Origin: G963663315 sp963663315
Lineage (GTDB): Bacteria > Pseudomonadota > Gammaproteobacteria > Arenicellales > Poriferihabitantaceae
Direction of reading: 5' to 3'
DNA: 64,000 bases
Assembly: GCA_963663315.1 (NCBI GenBank)
Contig: OY760176.1
Span: forward strand, 1,364,001 to 1,428,000
Of the stretch, positions 7,984 through 17,394 are shown one piece after another. How positions within the stretch are numbered: position 1 is the stretch's first letter; every line of letters begins with the position of its first letter. A program made the position numbers and the translations under genes. The notes beneath the pieces were generated by a model, which did no database searches, was not told the DNA's origin, and worked only from the letters and a program-made list of their open reading frames with translations.

Positions 7984-8460
7984 TTAGAGGCGTTCGCCGC
8001 GGCGCCAACGCCAGGGCGGAATGAACTCGCTGCTCCAGATTCCCCTGCGCTGGCTTCTGGCAAGGTCCTCATGGGCGGTGTAATCGAGTGAATACGTGCG
8101 GTATGCGAGCGCCCAGCCCTGGGAGACAAGCCAGGCGTTGATATCCTCTCCGGAAACCGTGCAGACGGCAATGGTGCGACCGTAGCGGTCCTGGGCACGC
8201 GCATGGCATGAGACCGGGTAACCGGAAAGCCGCTCATTGAGAGCGTTGGTAGAGGAACGGCCACAATGCCAAATCGTAGTACCGGACCTGCAGGTTTGTT
8301 GAGATTCTGGCGCATCGATGCCGTGTAGGCGGATGCGGTGATCCTGGATGATAATTGTATCGCCGTCCGTTACCCTGGCAGTTCCAACGATTTGGCTGAA
8401 GGCCGGCGGAGCCATCAGCATGGCCACGATGGGGAGGAGCGTGGATGCAAAAAACTTCAT
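7984..8460 (-). CDS. Secreted thermonuclease-like protein (SNase domain)
   Basis: A 158-residue staphylococcal-nuclease-fold protein. It starts with a signal peptide (MKFFASTLLPIVAMLMAPPAFSQ), then the SNase core: RVTDGDTIII with the calcium aspartate, IRLHGIDAPES with the catalytic-arginine strand, DRYGRTIAVC with the second arginine and glycine, and the WALAYRTYS helix. The start at 8460 puts the signal peptide at the N-terminus; an upstream ATG at 8517 would bury it and run towards the tRNA. Such proteins degrade extracellular or periplasmic nucleic acid. The C-terminus is arginine-rich. Confidence 0.88.
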   Translation of the reverse strand: MKFFASTLLPIVAMLMAPPAFSQIVGTARVTDGDTIIIQDHRIRLHGIDAPESQQTCRSGTTIWHCGRSSTNALNERLSGYPVSCHARAQDRYGRTIAVCTVSGEDINAWLVSQGWALAYRTYSLDYTAHEDLARSQRRGIWSSEFIPPWRWRRGERL

Positions 8461-8537
8461 GCGACTATAACGAGAGTGAACGGCCGTTGACCAGTTCATG
8501 GTTGGAATCGATCTCATGGGAACAGGCTGTGAATAAA

Positions 8538-8613
<76 letters not shown>

Positions 8614-8835
8614 ACTATGAGTCGAAATCTTCTGCTTTACTATCTACTCATAAGCGAGAGGGAAACTACCCGATTTTATATATATTATCAATCCTGTTTT
8701 TCGTTGACACCAATAACAATCCACATACTACCCGCAAACTCCCTTGAGGCCGATAGCCAGCCCCGACACCTTCCCTTGCTTATGTAACCAATTCAAGGTA
8801 TGTTTAAATAAAGTAAGGATTATGAGAGTTTTACA

Positions 8836-9069
8836 ATGGTTGAATCCACAGTCACATCAAAGGGGCAAACAACATTGCCTAAACCGGTTCGCGAGGCACT
8901 CGGAGTTGCGCCCGGAGACCGTGTGCGCTATGTCATCTTCGATAATGAGGTACGCATGATACCGATTCGACCTCTTTCACGGTTGTTCGGAGCATTCAGG
9001 CATGAGGGGCCGACGGTGACGCTTCAAGATATGGAACGTGCAATTGCCGACGGGGCGAACGACAGGTGA
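8836..9069 (+). CDS. AbrB/MazE-type antitoxin of a PIN toxin module
   Basis: A 77-residue SpoVT/AbrB-fold protein: STVTSKGQTTLPKPVREALG is the classic swapped-hairpin start, followed by DRVRYVIFDNEVRMIPI and a toxin-binding tail. It overlaps the downstream PIN gene by four bases (GTGA), a coupled antitoxin-toxin pair. These antitoxins bind their own promoter. Confidence 0.88.
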   Translation: MVESTVTSKGQTTLPKPVREALGVAPGDRVRYVIFDNEVRMIPIRPLSRLFGAFRHEGPTVTLQDMERAIADGANDR

Positions 9070-9473
9070 TTGCGCTTGATACGAATGTTCTAATCCGATA
9101 TCTGGTTGATGATGATCCACAACAAGCGGAAGCAGCCCGGGCACTGTTGGCGGAATTTACGTCGCAACGGCCCGGCTTCGTGTGTCGGGAGGTTGTCGTG
9201 GAACTTGCGTGGGTTCTCGACCGGGCTTACGAATTTTCCCGCGACCAAATTGCAACGATACTTGAGGAACTCGTTGCAACAGGAGAACTTCATTTCGAAG
9301 CAGCCGACGATGTCGTACGCGCTGCCCATGCCTACCGCCGCGGTGGCGCAGGTTTTTCCGACCAGATGATATCGGCCGCAGCCAGACGGGCCGGGGCCGA
9401 CGTACTCTACACCTTTGACTGGCACGCAGCCCGGATTTCTGGCGCAGTCTTGCTGGGAAAAGAAAACACATGA
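9066..9473 (+). CDS. PIN-domain ribonuclease toxin (VapC class)
   Basis: A 135-residue PIN protein with GTG start overlapping the antitoxin stop. D5 (MIALDTN), the glutamate of VVVELAWVL, the aspartate of GAGFSDQMI and the one in TFDWHAA form the acidic site. It is the third intact PIN toxin in 5 kb. It is close to the VapC group paired with AbrB-type antitoxins, apparently full length. Confidence 0.88.
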   Translation: MIALDTNVLIRYLVDDDPQQAEAARALLAEFTSQRPGFVCREVVVELAWVLDRAYEFSRDQIATILEELVATGELHFEAADDVVRAAHAYRRGGAGFSDQMISAAARRAGADVLYTFDWHAARISGAVLLGKENT

Positions 9474-9524
9474 CCCCTGACGCCGAAGGAATAGCCATTA
9501 ACGGAATAATCACCTATTGATGCC

Positions 9525-9731
9525 ATGGATCTGATACACAAAGGCAAGCTGGACGGCTTCTGCCTTGTCAGTTCGGACAGCGATTTCACCCGGCTGGCGC
9601 AACGCCTGCGGGAGGATGGACTGGTGGTCTACGGTTTCGGAGAGCGCAAGACCCCGGAAGCATTTCGCAGTGCCTGCAACCGGTTCATCTATGTCGGGAA
9701 TCTGATTGAAGCGGGACATGCATCATATTGA
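9525..9731 (+). pseudogene. NYN/LabA-type RNase domain fragment (copy 2)
   Basis: The same 3' NYN fragment as at 3856-4041, here preceded by seven extra native codons (AMDLIHKG context) before an in-frame stop. It retains the SSDSD acidic motif and the GFGERKTPEAF stretch but lacks the N-terminal half. This copy shows slightly more of the original gene and so probably represents the source end of the duplication. Confidence 0.65.
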
Positions 9732-9995
9732 TAAATCACGATAAAAGTTCTCGTGTGAACCCAAGGCGAGCAACGTCATGCAGTCCGGTTTTTTCTCATA
9801 CCGATATGCCAACAGATATTGTTTATCAGCCACTTTATATTTATATACACGCACCCCCGCCAGTCCCCCCTTTTTCATATCGCCGATAGCGGTGTCGGCG
9901 ACCAGCTTCCTGACCGCATCATCAACAGCCGTTTTTTCTTTCCGGTGAAGCTTTTTGACCATTCTTGAAAATACACCGGTTTGAACAACCTTCAC
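9723..9995 (-). CDS. Type II toxin, RelE/ParE superfamily (copy 2)
   Basis: A 90-residue protein nearly identical to the copy at 4033-4305; visible changes are S to T in the VADTAIG segment and L to N in SHENFYRD near the C-terminus, a position close to the usual active-site strand. The four-base overlap with the antitoxin is kept. With both modules intact, each antitoxin should neutralise either toxin. Confidence 0.8.
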   Translation of the reverse strand: MKVVQTGVFSRMVKKLHRKEKTAVDDAVRKLVADTAIGDMKKGGLAGVRVYKYKVADKQYLLAYRYEKKPDCMTLLALGSHENFYRDLSI

Positions 9996-10210
9996 CCGAA
10001 TTGATATTCGGTCAGACCAGCCGCATCTGCCTCTTCCAGCCCAATTAATACATCTTTCACAAAGCGCAATGGCAAATCAGGATTTTCCTCGGAAATTTTG
10101 CCAATCGTTGCCCAATACTCAATCTGTTTGGGGGGCGAACGGTGAAATACCCTGGCATATTTAGTCGCATCAGCGACTAACTGATCCGACAGTTTGATGG
10201 CTTTAGGCAT
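9992..10210 (-). CDS. ParD-like antitoxin (copy 2)
   Basis: A 72-residue protein with the same sequence as the antitoxin at 4302-4520 in the coding part. The same GAGGAAG ribosome-binding site precedes the ATG at 10210. Upstream promoter sequence is also duplicated, so both copies should be co-regulated. Confidence 0.78.
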   Translation of the reverse strand: MPKAIKLSDQLVADATKYARVFHRSPPKQIEYWATIGKISEENPDLPLRFVKDVLIGLEEADAAGLTEYQFG

Positions 10211-10324
10211 AATCTTCCTCGTGGCAATGTCAGTTAACAAACGCCTATTGTAACCAAAAGGTTTTCTTTTGCAACCTATTGAATAAACCCACTGCAAAAA
10301 CAATATACTGACCAAGGCCTATGG

Positions 10325-10662
10325 AGGCTATTCGTCCCCCGGTGTCTGTATCTGATCCGACAAGCCATGGAACCGACCCCGAAGGCCATCGAACCGGATC
10401 CGCGACTTGCGGCTCCGACCTTGCCGGGCCATGGGCGGCTCGGGCGGGAGGTTCAGACCGGCATGCCGAAGAGCACGCCGTGAAAGCGCATCACCAGGCC
10501 GGCAACGAGAAGAGTCATGGAGATACTCCCTGGGGGGTCTTGTAAATCACGTCAACTGTTTGTCCGGAATATCCCCTTATTCTGCACCGAAACACAGTGG
10601 AGCACAACGTCTTCGCCTGCCGGACGTATCGTTTCGGCGTCTACCGGATAATTTCCGGCAGA
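10325..10662. other. Intergenic stretch between TA copy 2 and ispH
   Basis: About 340 bases without a gene I can support; several overlapping open frames have no recognisable domain. Near 10630-10662 a short palindromic stretch (CCGGATAATTTCCGG) recurs, in reverse-complement form, at about 5620-5635, and the CGTATCGTTTCGG motif beside it recurs near 6592. These small shared pieces belong to the rearranged mosaic. Confidence 0.4.
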
Positions 10663-11607
10663 TCAAACTTGAACATTCCGCAGTTTGGGCGGCAGGGAGA
10701 AAGAGAGGTTCTCCTCCGGGCCCTTTAATTCAATCGCAGTATTGCATCCGGTTGATAAAAATTGGATGACTTTTTGCACCTGTGACTCAGGCGCGGATGC
10801 CCCCGCAGTCACCCCGACAATCTTTTTGCCCACCAGCCATTCTCGTTGAATCTGTTCAGGCCCATCGATCAGGTAAGCCGATACATTACGTAACTCGGCG
10901 ATCTCCCGTAACCGGTTTGAATTCGCACTGTTCGGTGAGCCAACCACGAAGACCACATCACTTTTCCTGGCCAGTTTTTTTACCGCATCCTGCCGATTTT
11001 GGGTGGCAAAGCAAATATCGTCTTTATGGGGCCCCTGTATTTTTGGAAACCTGGCTCGCAATGCAGCGATAATTTTCGCGGTGTCATCCACCGACAGGGT
11101 GGTCTGAGTCACATAGGCCAGTTTCTCCGGATTCGACACCTCCACAGTCTCAACGTCATCAATGCTCTCAACCAGATGGATTCCCTGATCCACCTGCCCC
11201 ATGGTTCCTTCGACTTCGGGATGGCCCGCATGGCCTATCAACAGGATTTCGAGCCCCTTTTTGCGGTATTTCCTGACCTCGATATGAACCTTGGTGACCA
11301 GCGGACAGGTAGCGTCAAATACGGTCAACTTGCGTGCAGCGGCTTCGCGCCGAACCGCCTGAGACACCCCATGCGCACTGAACACAACGGTTGAATTTTC
11401 AGGAACACTGTCAAGATCATCGACAAAAATGGCGCCCTTCCTGGTCAGGTTATCGACCACAAATTTATTGTGAACCACTTCATGCCGGACATAAATCATG
11501 CCGTGGATTTCCAGCGCGCGTTCTACGATTTCAATGGCGCGTTCAACACCCGCACAAAACCCTCTGGGATTGGCCAGAACGATTTGTGTTGGAAAGAGAT
11601 TGTTCAT
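10663..11607 (-). CDS. ispH: 4-hydroxy-3-methylbut-2-enyl diphosphate reductase
   Basis: Last enzyme of the MEP pathway, reducing HMBPP to IPP and DMAPP at a [4Fe-4S] cluster. Two cluster cysteines are clear in ANPRGFCAGVERA and DATCPLVTKVH, with the third in the VAFV-SPNSANSN region context; HEVVHN, SAHGVS and the TQTTLS substrate loop are present. About 314 residues, normal length. I prefer the ATG at 11607; a GTG four codons upstream (11619) is possible, and no strong ribosome site decides. It follows lspA on the same strand, as in many gammaproteobacteria. Confidence 0.95.
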   Translation of the reverse strand: MNNLFPTQIVLANPRGFCAGVERAIEIVERALEIHGMIYVRHEVVHNKFVVDNLTRKGAIFVDDLDSVPENSTVVFSAHGVSQAVRREAAARKLTVFDATCPLVTKVHIEVRKYRKKGLEILLIGHAGHPEVEGTMGQVDQGIHLVESIDDVETVEVSNPEKLAYVTQTTLSVDDTAKIIAALRARFPKIQGPHKDDICFATQNRQDAVKKLARKSDVVFVVGSPNSANSNRLREIAELRNVSAYLIDGPEQIQREWLVGKKIVGVTAGASAPESQVQKVIQFLSTGCNTAIELKGPEENLSFSLPPKLRNVQV

Positions 11608-11629
11608 CGGTGAAATCACTTGATCATTG

Positions 11630-12151
11630 TCAGAGCCGTTTGCCAGCCAGGCAGAAATTGTCGATGATCAACAAAATTGCCCCGATGGTAATCGAGAAAT
11701 CCGCAATGTTAAACGCAGGGAAATACATATCCTGATAATGCAGCGAAATAAAATCAATAACATATCGATACTGAAGGCGATCAATCAGATTACCTGTTGC
11801 GCCCGCCAGAATCATTGCCAATCCCCAGGCCAACAGGCGATTGGCGGTATGGCATCGCCATAACCAGACCAGAATGAAGGCCGAAACCAGTGCGGCCAGC
11901 GTCGAAAAAAAATAATGTTGAAGCCCACCGGCATCACTCAAAAATCCAAATGCAGCGCCACGATTGGCCACCCATGTCCATTGTAATACAGGTAACACCT
12001 CAATTGGAGGTTGTCCCCATAAAGAGTTGTAAGCCGCTTTCTTGGTAACCTGATCAATAATAATGATCAATACTGAAATACTGATATATCCCGGATATTT
12101 GAGCCTGGGCTTTTGTACTTTCAATTCTTTTTCACCTGGTCTTGATTTCAA
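11630..12151 (-). CDS. lspA: Lipoprotein signal peptidase (signal peptidase II)
   Basis: An inner-membrane aspartyl protease that cleaves prolipoprotein signal peptides. The 173 residues hold four membrane helices and the conserved boxes NRGAAFGFL, GATGNLIDR and FNIADFSI; the aspartates of the last two are the catalytic pair. The cytoplasmic N-terminus (about 18 residues) is longer than in E. coli. Its start overlaps the end of ribF by four bases, and ispH follows 22 bases downstream, giving the operon murJ-ribF-lspA-ispH. Confidence 0.95.
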   Translation of the reverse strand: MKSRPGEKELKVQKPRLKYPGYISISVLIIIIDQVTKKAAYNSLWGQPPIEVLPVLQWTWVANRGAAFGFLSDAGGLQHYFFSTLAALVSAFILVWLWRCHTANRLLAWGLAMILAGATGNLIDRLQYRYVIDFISLHYQDMYFPAFNIADFSITIGAILLIIDNFCLAGKRL

Positions 12152-13083
12152 CCGACTTCCAGTTCCTTGGCGAAGAACCGTTTTCCAACTTCGCAGTCAG
12201 CCAGAATCTGTTTTTTCAATTGATCGAAGCAATCGAATTTCCGTTCATCGCGAATTTTGTCAATGAATTCCACACAAATCCGTCTGCCATATATGTTTCT
12301 GTTGAAATTGAACAAATGCACTTCCAGCAATGTTTTCAGGCCCCCTACCGTAGGGCGCGCGCCAAGATTGGCGACACCGTAATGTCCGTCCTGATCGATA
12401 CCTTCGACGCAGACTGCAAAAACACCGGTAAACGGTGGTTTTCTGACCGCAATGTTGAGAGTTGGAAATCCCCACTGTCTGCCACGTTTATCTCCATGGA
12501 TGACACGGCCCACCATCGAATAATTTCTCCCAAGCATCTGACGGGCTGCATTCATATCACCATTTGCCAGCGCTTTTCTGATTCTGGTGCTGCTTATTCT
12601 GGCGCTGGAATCCGAGATGGTTTGAAATTGCTCAGCAATGAACCCATGCTCCTGACCAAACCGCTTCAGTACTCCATGATTTCCCCTTCTACCCTCGCCG
12701 AATCTAAAATCATCTCCTGTAAGAATATACCTGATATCCAGCCCTTCAATCAGAATTTGTCTAATAAACTCCTCGGCGCTGGAATTGGCCAACCTGGTAT
12801 TAAACGGTAATGCCAGCATCACATCGACATCGTGCTCCCTGATAGACAAATATCGTGCACTTAGCCCGAACAAACGGGGAGACGCTCTTTGTTTTTGAAA
12901 ATACTCGTCCGGGGTGGGCAAAAATGTCATCACTACCGTTGGCAATGACAGTTCTTCTCCCTTCTCGACCAACCGACGCAAAATCATCTGATGCCCCAGG
13001 TGAAGGCCATCATAATTCCCAATGGTCAGGGCGCACCCACCTTCAGGGATGTTTTTTGAATCTATTGATCTGACCAATTTCAT
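12148..13083 (-). CDS. ribF: Bifunctional riboflavin kinase / FAD synthetase
   Basis: Converts riboflavin to FMN and FAD. The N-terminal adenylyltransferase domain has ALTIGNYDGLHLGHQ (HxGH nucleotidyl motif) and ISSTRIRKAL; the C-terminal kinase domain has GRVIHGDKRGRQWGFPTLNI and VEFIDKIRDERKF. I take the ATG at 13083 (311 residues), which overlaps the murJ stop by one base (TAATG); the open frame continues 75 codons further but only as antisense-free read-through inside murJ. Confidence 0.95.
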   Translation of the reverse strand: MKLVRSIDSKNIPEGGCALTIGNYDGLHLGHQMILRRLVEKGEELSLPTVVMTFLPTPDEYFQKQRASPRLFGLSARYLSIREHDVDVMLALPFNTRLANSSAEEFIRQILIEGLDIRYILTGDDFRFGEGRRGNHGVLKRFGQEHGFIAEQFQTISDSSARISSTRIRKALANGDMNAARQMLGRNYSMVGRVIHGDKRGRQWGFPTLNIAVRKPPFTGVFAVCVEGIDQDGHYGVANLGARPTVGGLKTLLEVHLFNFNRNIYGRRICVEFIDKIRDERKFDCFDQLKKQILADCEVGKRFFAKELEVG

Positions 13084-14650
13084 TATTCGTTGATTTCCTT
13101 GATTTTCCAGAGTAATCCGGGGTTGATACCCAATAGCAGCAATGCGGCTATATAGGTTATACCACCCAGCCCTGTTAAAAACCCAAGTCTCAGTGTCTTT
13201 GTCCAGACAGACACCTCCAGCCACCAGCTTTGGGCGCCAATCAACCACCATATCGATAACCCCATAGCCGTCGTAGCGATAATAATCCGCACCACAAAAC
13301 CGATCCAACCGCGCTCGACGATGAAAATCCCCTGTCGCAGCAAGACAACCAATAGCATCAACACATTCGAAAATGCCGAAATCGAAGTAGCCAGTGCAAG
13401 CCCGACATGTTTATAAGGCAGTACCAGAATCAGACTGAATACAATATTAATCGCAACCGCAATCATCGCAATCCGAACCGGAGTCCTGGTATTCTGTCTT
13501 GCGAAAAATCCGGCCGACAACACCTTTACCATTACAATCGGGGTCAATCCCAGAGAAAAGGCAATCAGACTCATCACAGTCATATTTACGCCATTTTCAG
13601 TAAAACTCCCATGAAAAAAAATGGTACTGACCATCGGCTGCGCCAGAATAATCAGTCCGACGGTAGATGGGATACTGACAAGCAAGGCCCATCTGGTTCC
13701 CCACTCCAGGGTTCTGGAAAAATCCCCAAGCGAGTTTTCAGTATATTTTCGTGACAAATGAGGAAGAATCGCGGTACTCAATGCCAATCCGAATACCCCT
13801 AGAGGAAATTCCATCAACCGGTCCGAGTAGTACAACCACGAGACACTGCCAGTCACCAGAAATGAGGCCAGAACCGTATTGATCAGAATGTTGATCTGAG
13901 CTACCGACACGCCCAGCAAAGCCGGTACGGTCAGAGCCAGTACGCGCCGGGCGCCCTCGATCCCTGCCTCGTCGCCCTGCCGTTTAATGACCCGTGGCCT
14001 GATCGTCAGTTTTTCCTTACGCAAAAATGGAATCTGAAATACTAGTTGCACAACGCCGGCAACCAGGACTCCTATTGAAAGTGCGATCGGGAATGGTCGA
14101 CCAGTGGAACCAGATATAATGTGGCCAGGATCAAACAGATATTGAGCAGTATCGGCGTTGCCGCAGGGGCGGCAAAACGATTACAGGAATTGAGCATCCC
14201 GGCCGACATCGCAACGAACGATATGAAAAAAATATAAGGGAAAGTAATTCTGCATGCCTGCACAGCGAGTGCGAATTTTTCCGGCTGCTGAGTGAATCCG
14301 GTGGCCAGTATCGCCACCAGGGCGGGGGCAAATACCACGCCCGCCAAACTGACGAGAATCAGAATCAACCCGAACCGGCCGATCATCAACTGCAGGAATT
14401 GCTCGTTTTCGCTTCTGGTTTTATTCAGTCGATACTCGGTAAAAACGGGAACAAATGCAGCCGAAAACGCACCTTCTCCGAACAACCGGCGGAAAAAATT
14501 CGGTATCCTGAATGCGACGATAAAAATATCAGCGGCGGCCTTGTCCCCCAGCACACTGGCAAACAGGATATCACGTATCAGCCCCGAGATCCTCGACAAT
14601 AATGTCATCGACCCCACCACCGACATCGATTTAAGTAAAATGGATGACAT
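13083..14650 (-). pseudogene. murJ: Lipid II flippase MurJ, interrupted by a frameshift
   Basis: Two open frames encode one MATE-type flippase. The first (14650-14072, 192 residues) has the typical MSSILLKSMSVVGSMTLLSR start and FRIPNFFRRLFGEGAF loop; the second (from about 14088 to 13083) carries the rest, including VQLVFQIPFLRKE and VPALLGVSVAQIN. At the C run complementary to GGG at 14089-14091 the first frame leaves for a stop, while PIALSIGVLVAGVVQL continues in the other frame: one base appears missing. MurJ is essential in related bacteria, so a sequencing or assembly error is the likeliest explanation; true inactivation is the alternative. Confidence 0.85.
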
Positions 14651-14791
14651 GTCTTGATGAACTGGTTATGGCTTCACAGATAACGTGCTTTGGGGCTTGA
14701 CTTTCAGGCCAAAATTGACCATATTCCGCCTCCGGTACGAGTCCCGTTTTTCACTCCTATATTTTGATTCGCATTTTCAAGAGGATAATCC

Positions 14792-15064
14792 TTGGCTAAT
14801 ACACCCCAGGCAAGAAAAAGAGCCCGGCAAAATACCAAACGCCGGTTGAACAACATGAGCCAACGCTCTTCGCTCCGCTCATCCATAAAAAAATTACTGA
14901 AGCTTATTTCCCAAAAGGACAAGGAAGGCGCAAGTTCAGCATATCGCGATGCCGTCTCCAGGATTGATCGTGCTGTGGGAAGGAACCTGCACCACAGTAA
15001 TCGTGCGTCCCGCCTGAAAAGCCGCCTGAACAATCGCCTGAAATCCCTGTCAGCAAGTGCATGA
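14792..15064 (+). CDS. rpsT: 30S ribosomal protein S20
   Basis: A 90-residue basic protein, ANTPQARKRARQNTKRR at the start, normal for S20, which binds 16S rRNA early in assembly. The start codon is TTG at 14792, six bases after AGAGGA. A UUG start is also known for E. coli rpsT, where it is part of weak, autoregulated initiation. Divergent from murJ; its promoter lies in 14651-14791. Confidence 0.96.
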   Translation: MANTPQARKRARQNTKRRLNNMSQRSSLRSSIKKLLKLISQKDKEGASSAYRDAVSRIDRAVGRNLHHSNRASRLKSRLNNRLKSLSASA

Positions 15065-15104
15065 ACATAGACCTCATTGTCGAATTTAAAATCGGCGATG
15101 ATGT

Positions 15105-16229
15105 TCATACAGTGATCGCAATATTATCGCGATGAATCAATTCTGTCTCACCGTGATAACCTAAAACATTCTCCACCTGGTCACTTGGAATACCCTTGAT
15201 CCTGCGTACTTCATCCGCATTGTAGTTGACCAGTCCGCGAGCGATTTCATTTCCCGCCTGATCGAGACAGATCACAATTTCACCCCGGGTAAAAGTCCCT
15301 TCTGCCGCAGTCACACCAATTGGCAGCAAGCTGCGTCCCTGCTCCCTCAATACGTTCACGGCGCCATTATCGAGCACCAGTTTCCCATTCCCTCTGAGTT
15401 GTCCGGCCAGCCATTGCTTTCTCGCTGCTATCCGTCCCTTGCCGGGAATGAGCATTGTTCCCAACTCTTCACCTCGTCTGAGTTTTAAAAGAACATCTGA
15501 TTCAAGCCCGGATGTAATGACCGTGGTTGACCCGGACCTGGATGCTTTTTGTGCTGCGGTTATTTTCGTGATCATCCCGCCACTGCCGAGTTCGCCTGCA
15601 GAACCCGCCATTTCCAGCAATGCGGGATCATCCGCCCTGCCATAATGAACCAGATTCACCTGATCGGTTTTTCTTGGATCTCCGTCATATAATCCCGGCT
15701 GGTCGGTCAACAGAATCAGACATTCCGCCTCCACCAGATTGGCTGTTAGCGCCGCAAGTGTGTCATTGTCACCGAATCTGATTTCCTCATTCACTACCGC
15801 GTCATTTTCATTGACGATCGGCACTATACCCAGATTCAACAACTCCCTTAATGTATTGCGCGCATTCAGGTATCGTTGCCGGTTGGCGAGATCAGCATGG
15901 GTGAGCAGGATTTGTGCGGTCAGTATGCCATGACTTCGAAACGCGGCTTCAAAGCTTTGCACCAGGATCATCTGGCCAACTGCGGCTGCGGTTTGCACCC
16001 GGTGAACCTCTCCAGGTCGCTGATCCCATCCCAATTGACGCATTCCCTCGCCGATAGAACCGGAAGAAACCAGCACAATATCGACACCCTGCTTTTTCAA
16101 CTCCGCAATTTGTCTGACCCAGGAATCAATCGCGTCCTGATTTAATCCGGATTCGGAATCTGTGAGCAGTGAGGTGCCAATTTTAACGACCCATCTTGCA
16201 GAGTCGGTCAGCGCTGTTCTGGAAGCCAT
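15105..16229 (-). CDS. proB: Glutamate 5-kinase
   Basis: Catalyses the first step of proline synthesis. The amino-acid-kinase domain (residues 1-260) shows VVKIGTSLL, VSSGSIGEGM, NENDAVV with FGDNDTLAA and the GGMITKITAAQKA loop; a C-terminal PUA domain (about 275-374) follows, as in most bacterial ProB. The ATG at 16229 gives 374 residues and sits one base after the obgE stop; an ATG at 16277 lies inside obgE. proA is not in the window. Confidence 0.95.
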   Translation of the reverse strand: MASRTALTDSARWVVKIGTSLLTDSESGLNQDAIDSWVRQIAELKKQGVDIVLVSSGSIGEGMRQLGWDQRPGEVHRVQTAAAVGQMILVQSFEAAFRSHGILTAQILLTHADLANRQRYLNARNTLRELLNLGIVPIVNENDAVVNEEIRFGDNDTLAALTANLVEAECLILLTDQPGLYDGDPRKTDQVNLVHYGRADDPALLEMAGSAGELGSGGMITKITAAQKASRSGSTTVITSGLESDVLLKLRRGEELGTMLIPGKGRIAARKQWLAGQLRGNGKLVLDNGAVNVLREQGRSLLPIGVTAAEGTFTRGEIVICLDQAGNEIARGLVNYNADEVRRIKGIPSDQVENVLGYHGETELIHRDNIAITV

Positions 16230-16230
16230 T

Positions 16231-17280
16231 TTACTGAATGATCTGCTGGACTTGCTGAGCATTGTTTTCTTCGTCAATCTCCTTCAATCGCTGCATCAAA
16301 TCGTTAATCAGTTTATCGCAGCCCTGTCTGGATACTGCTGATATTCTATAGATGGAGCCATCCGGTTTCAGTTGTTTTGTTAACTGTTCTGCAATTTCAC
16401 GAGCCCGGTCCTTATCTATCGCATCGACCTTGTTCAACACCAGCCATCTCTCCTTGTTTCCGAGCTCCACATCATATTTGCTCAGTTCCTTTTCGATCTT
16501 TCGAATTTCCTGTACCAGATCAGTTCCATCAATCGGGGCAATATCAACAAAGTGGAGCAAAACAAGTGTTCGATTCAGGTGTTTGAGGAACTCGATACCC
16601 AGACCGGCGCCACATGAAGCGCCTTCTATCAATCCGGGAATATCCGCCATCACGAAGCTGCTGGAATCTCCCACATCGACAACCCCCAGTTGCGGGTGCA
16701 AGGTGGTAAAGGGGTAGTCGGCTATCTTTGGTCTGGCATGGGATACTGCACTCAGGAATGTCGACTTCCCGGCATTGGGCGCTCCCAGTAATCCTACATC
16801 CGCCAACACCCTGAGCTCCAGCCTGATTTGCCTTTCATCGCCCATTTTCCCTTTGGTGATTTTTCGTGGCGCACGATTGGTACTGGATTTGAAATTTGCA
16901 TTGCCGAGGCCGCGTCGACCACCTTGTGCAATCAGCAAACGCTCGCCGTCCCGGGTCACCTCGCCGATCAGTTCACTGGTTTGCGCATCACTGACGATCG
17001 TGCCCAAAGGGACATCAATCTCCAGATCTTCTCCCGCCTTCCCGAACCGTTCCCGGCCAGCGCCGCCCTGCCCGTTCTGTGCCCGGTACAGTCGTATGAA
17101 TCTGAAATCAGAAAGCGTATTAAGACTATTTTTCGCGGCCAGAAAGATACTGCCCCCATCACCTCCATCACCCCCATCCGGCCCGCCTTTCGGTCGATAT
17201 TTCTCCCTTAGAAAACTCAAACAGCCGTTACCGCCTCTGCCTGCAATGACCCTGACTGTCGCTTCGTCTACAAATTTCAT
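16231..17280 (-). CDS. obgE: Obg family GTPase (CgtA)
   Basis: A ribosome-associated GTPase in 50S assembly and stress control. The glycine-rich Obg fold (1-158: RGGNGCLSFLREKYRPKGGP, GGDGGDGGS) precedes the G domain with GAPNAGKST, the DIPGLIEGA switch and NKVDAID. Length 349. The ATG at 17280 gives the canonical MKFVDEA start. Part of the rplU-rpmA-obgE-proB run, although a strong terminator sits between rpmA and obgE. Confidence 0.96.
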   Translation of the reverse strand: MKFVDEATVRVIAGRGGNGCLSFLREKYRPKGGPDGGDGGDGGSIFLAAKNSLNTLSDFRFIRLYRAQNGQGGAGRERFGKAGEDLEIDVPLGTIVSDAQTSELIGEVTRDGERLLIAQGGRRGLGNANFKSSTNRAPRKITKGKMGDERQIRLELRVLADVGLLGAPNAGKSTFLSAVSHARPKIADYPFTTLHPQLGVVDVGDSSSFVMADIPGLIEGASCGAGLGIEFLKHLNRTLVLLHFVDIAPIDGTDLVQEIRKIEKELSKYDVELGNKERWLVLNKVDAIDKDRAREIAEQLTKQLKPDGSIYRISAVSRQGCDKLINDLMQRLKEIDEENNAQQVQQIIQ

Positions 17281-17336
17281 GGTAGCTGCTGCCAGATAAA
17301 AGGAAACCAGACATGATTTCAATCAACCCAAAACCA

Positions 17337-17368
17337 AAAAACCCCGCCTGGTAACAAAGCGGGGTTTA
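17337..17368 (-). terminator. Intrinsic terminator after rpmA
   Basis: On the minus strand a GC stem (AACCCCGC / GCGGGGTT) with an 11-base loop is followed by a T6 tract. It would end or attenuate rplU-rpmA transcripts before obgE. Confidence 0.85.
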
Positions 17369-17394
17369 TGATTTCATATCGTTCCGGCTTAATT

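Larger units (their letters stand above)
9545..10324. repeat. Long duplicated unit, copy 2
   Basis: Direct copy of 3855-4633, with only scattered substitutions over about 780 bases. It contains the NYN fragment and the second RelE/ParD-like module. Confidence 0.9.

Noticed and set aside
7583..8008. Minus-strand 141-codon open frame
   Set aside because: It overlaps the DUF6615 and thermonuclease genes and shows no recognisable motif or ribosome site.
10321..10769. Plus-strand open frames upstream of ispH
   Set aside because: No domain, they overlap the ispH 3' end in antisense, and composition gives no support.
13084..13308. Longer N-terminus for ribF
   Set aside because: It lies inside murJ on the same strand in another frame; the ATG at 13083 gives the normal RibF length with a TAATG junction.
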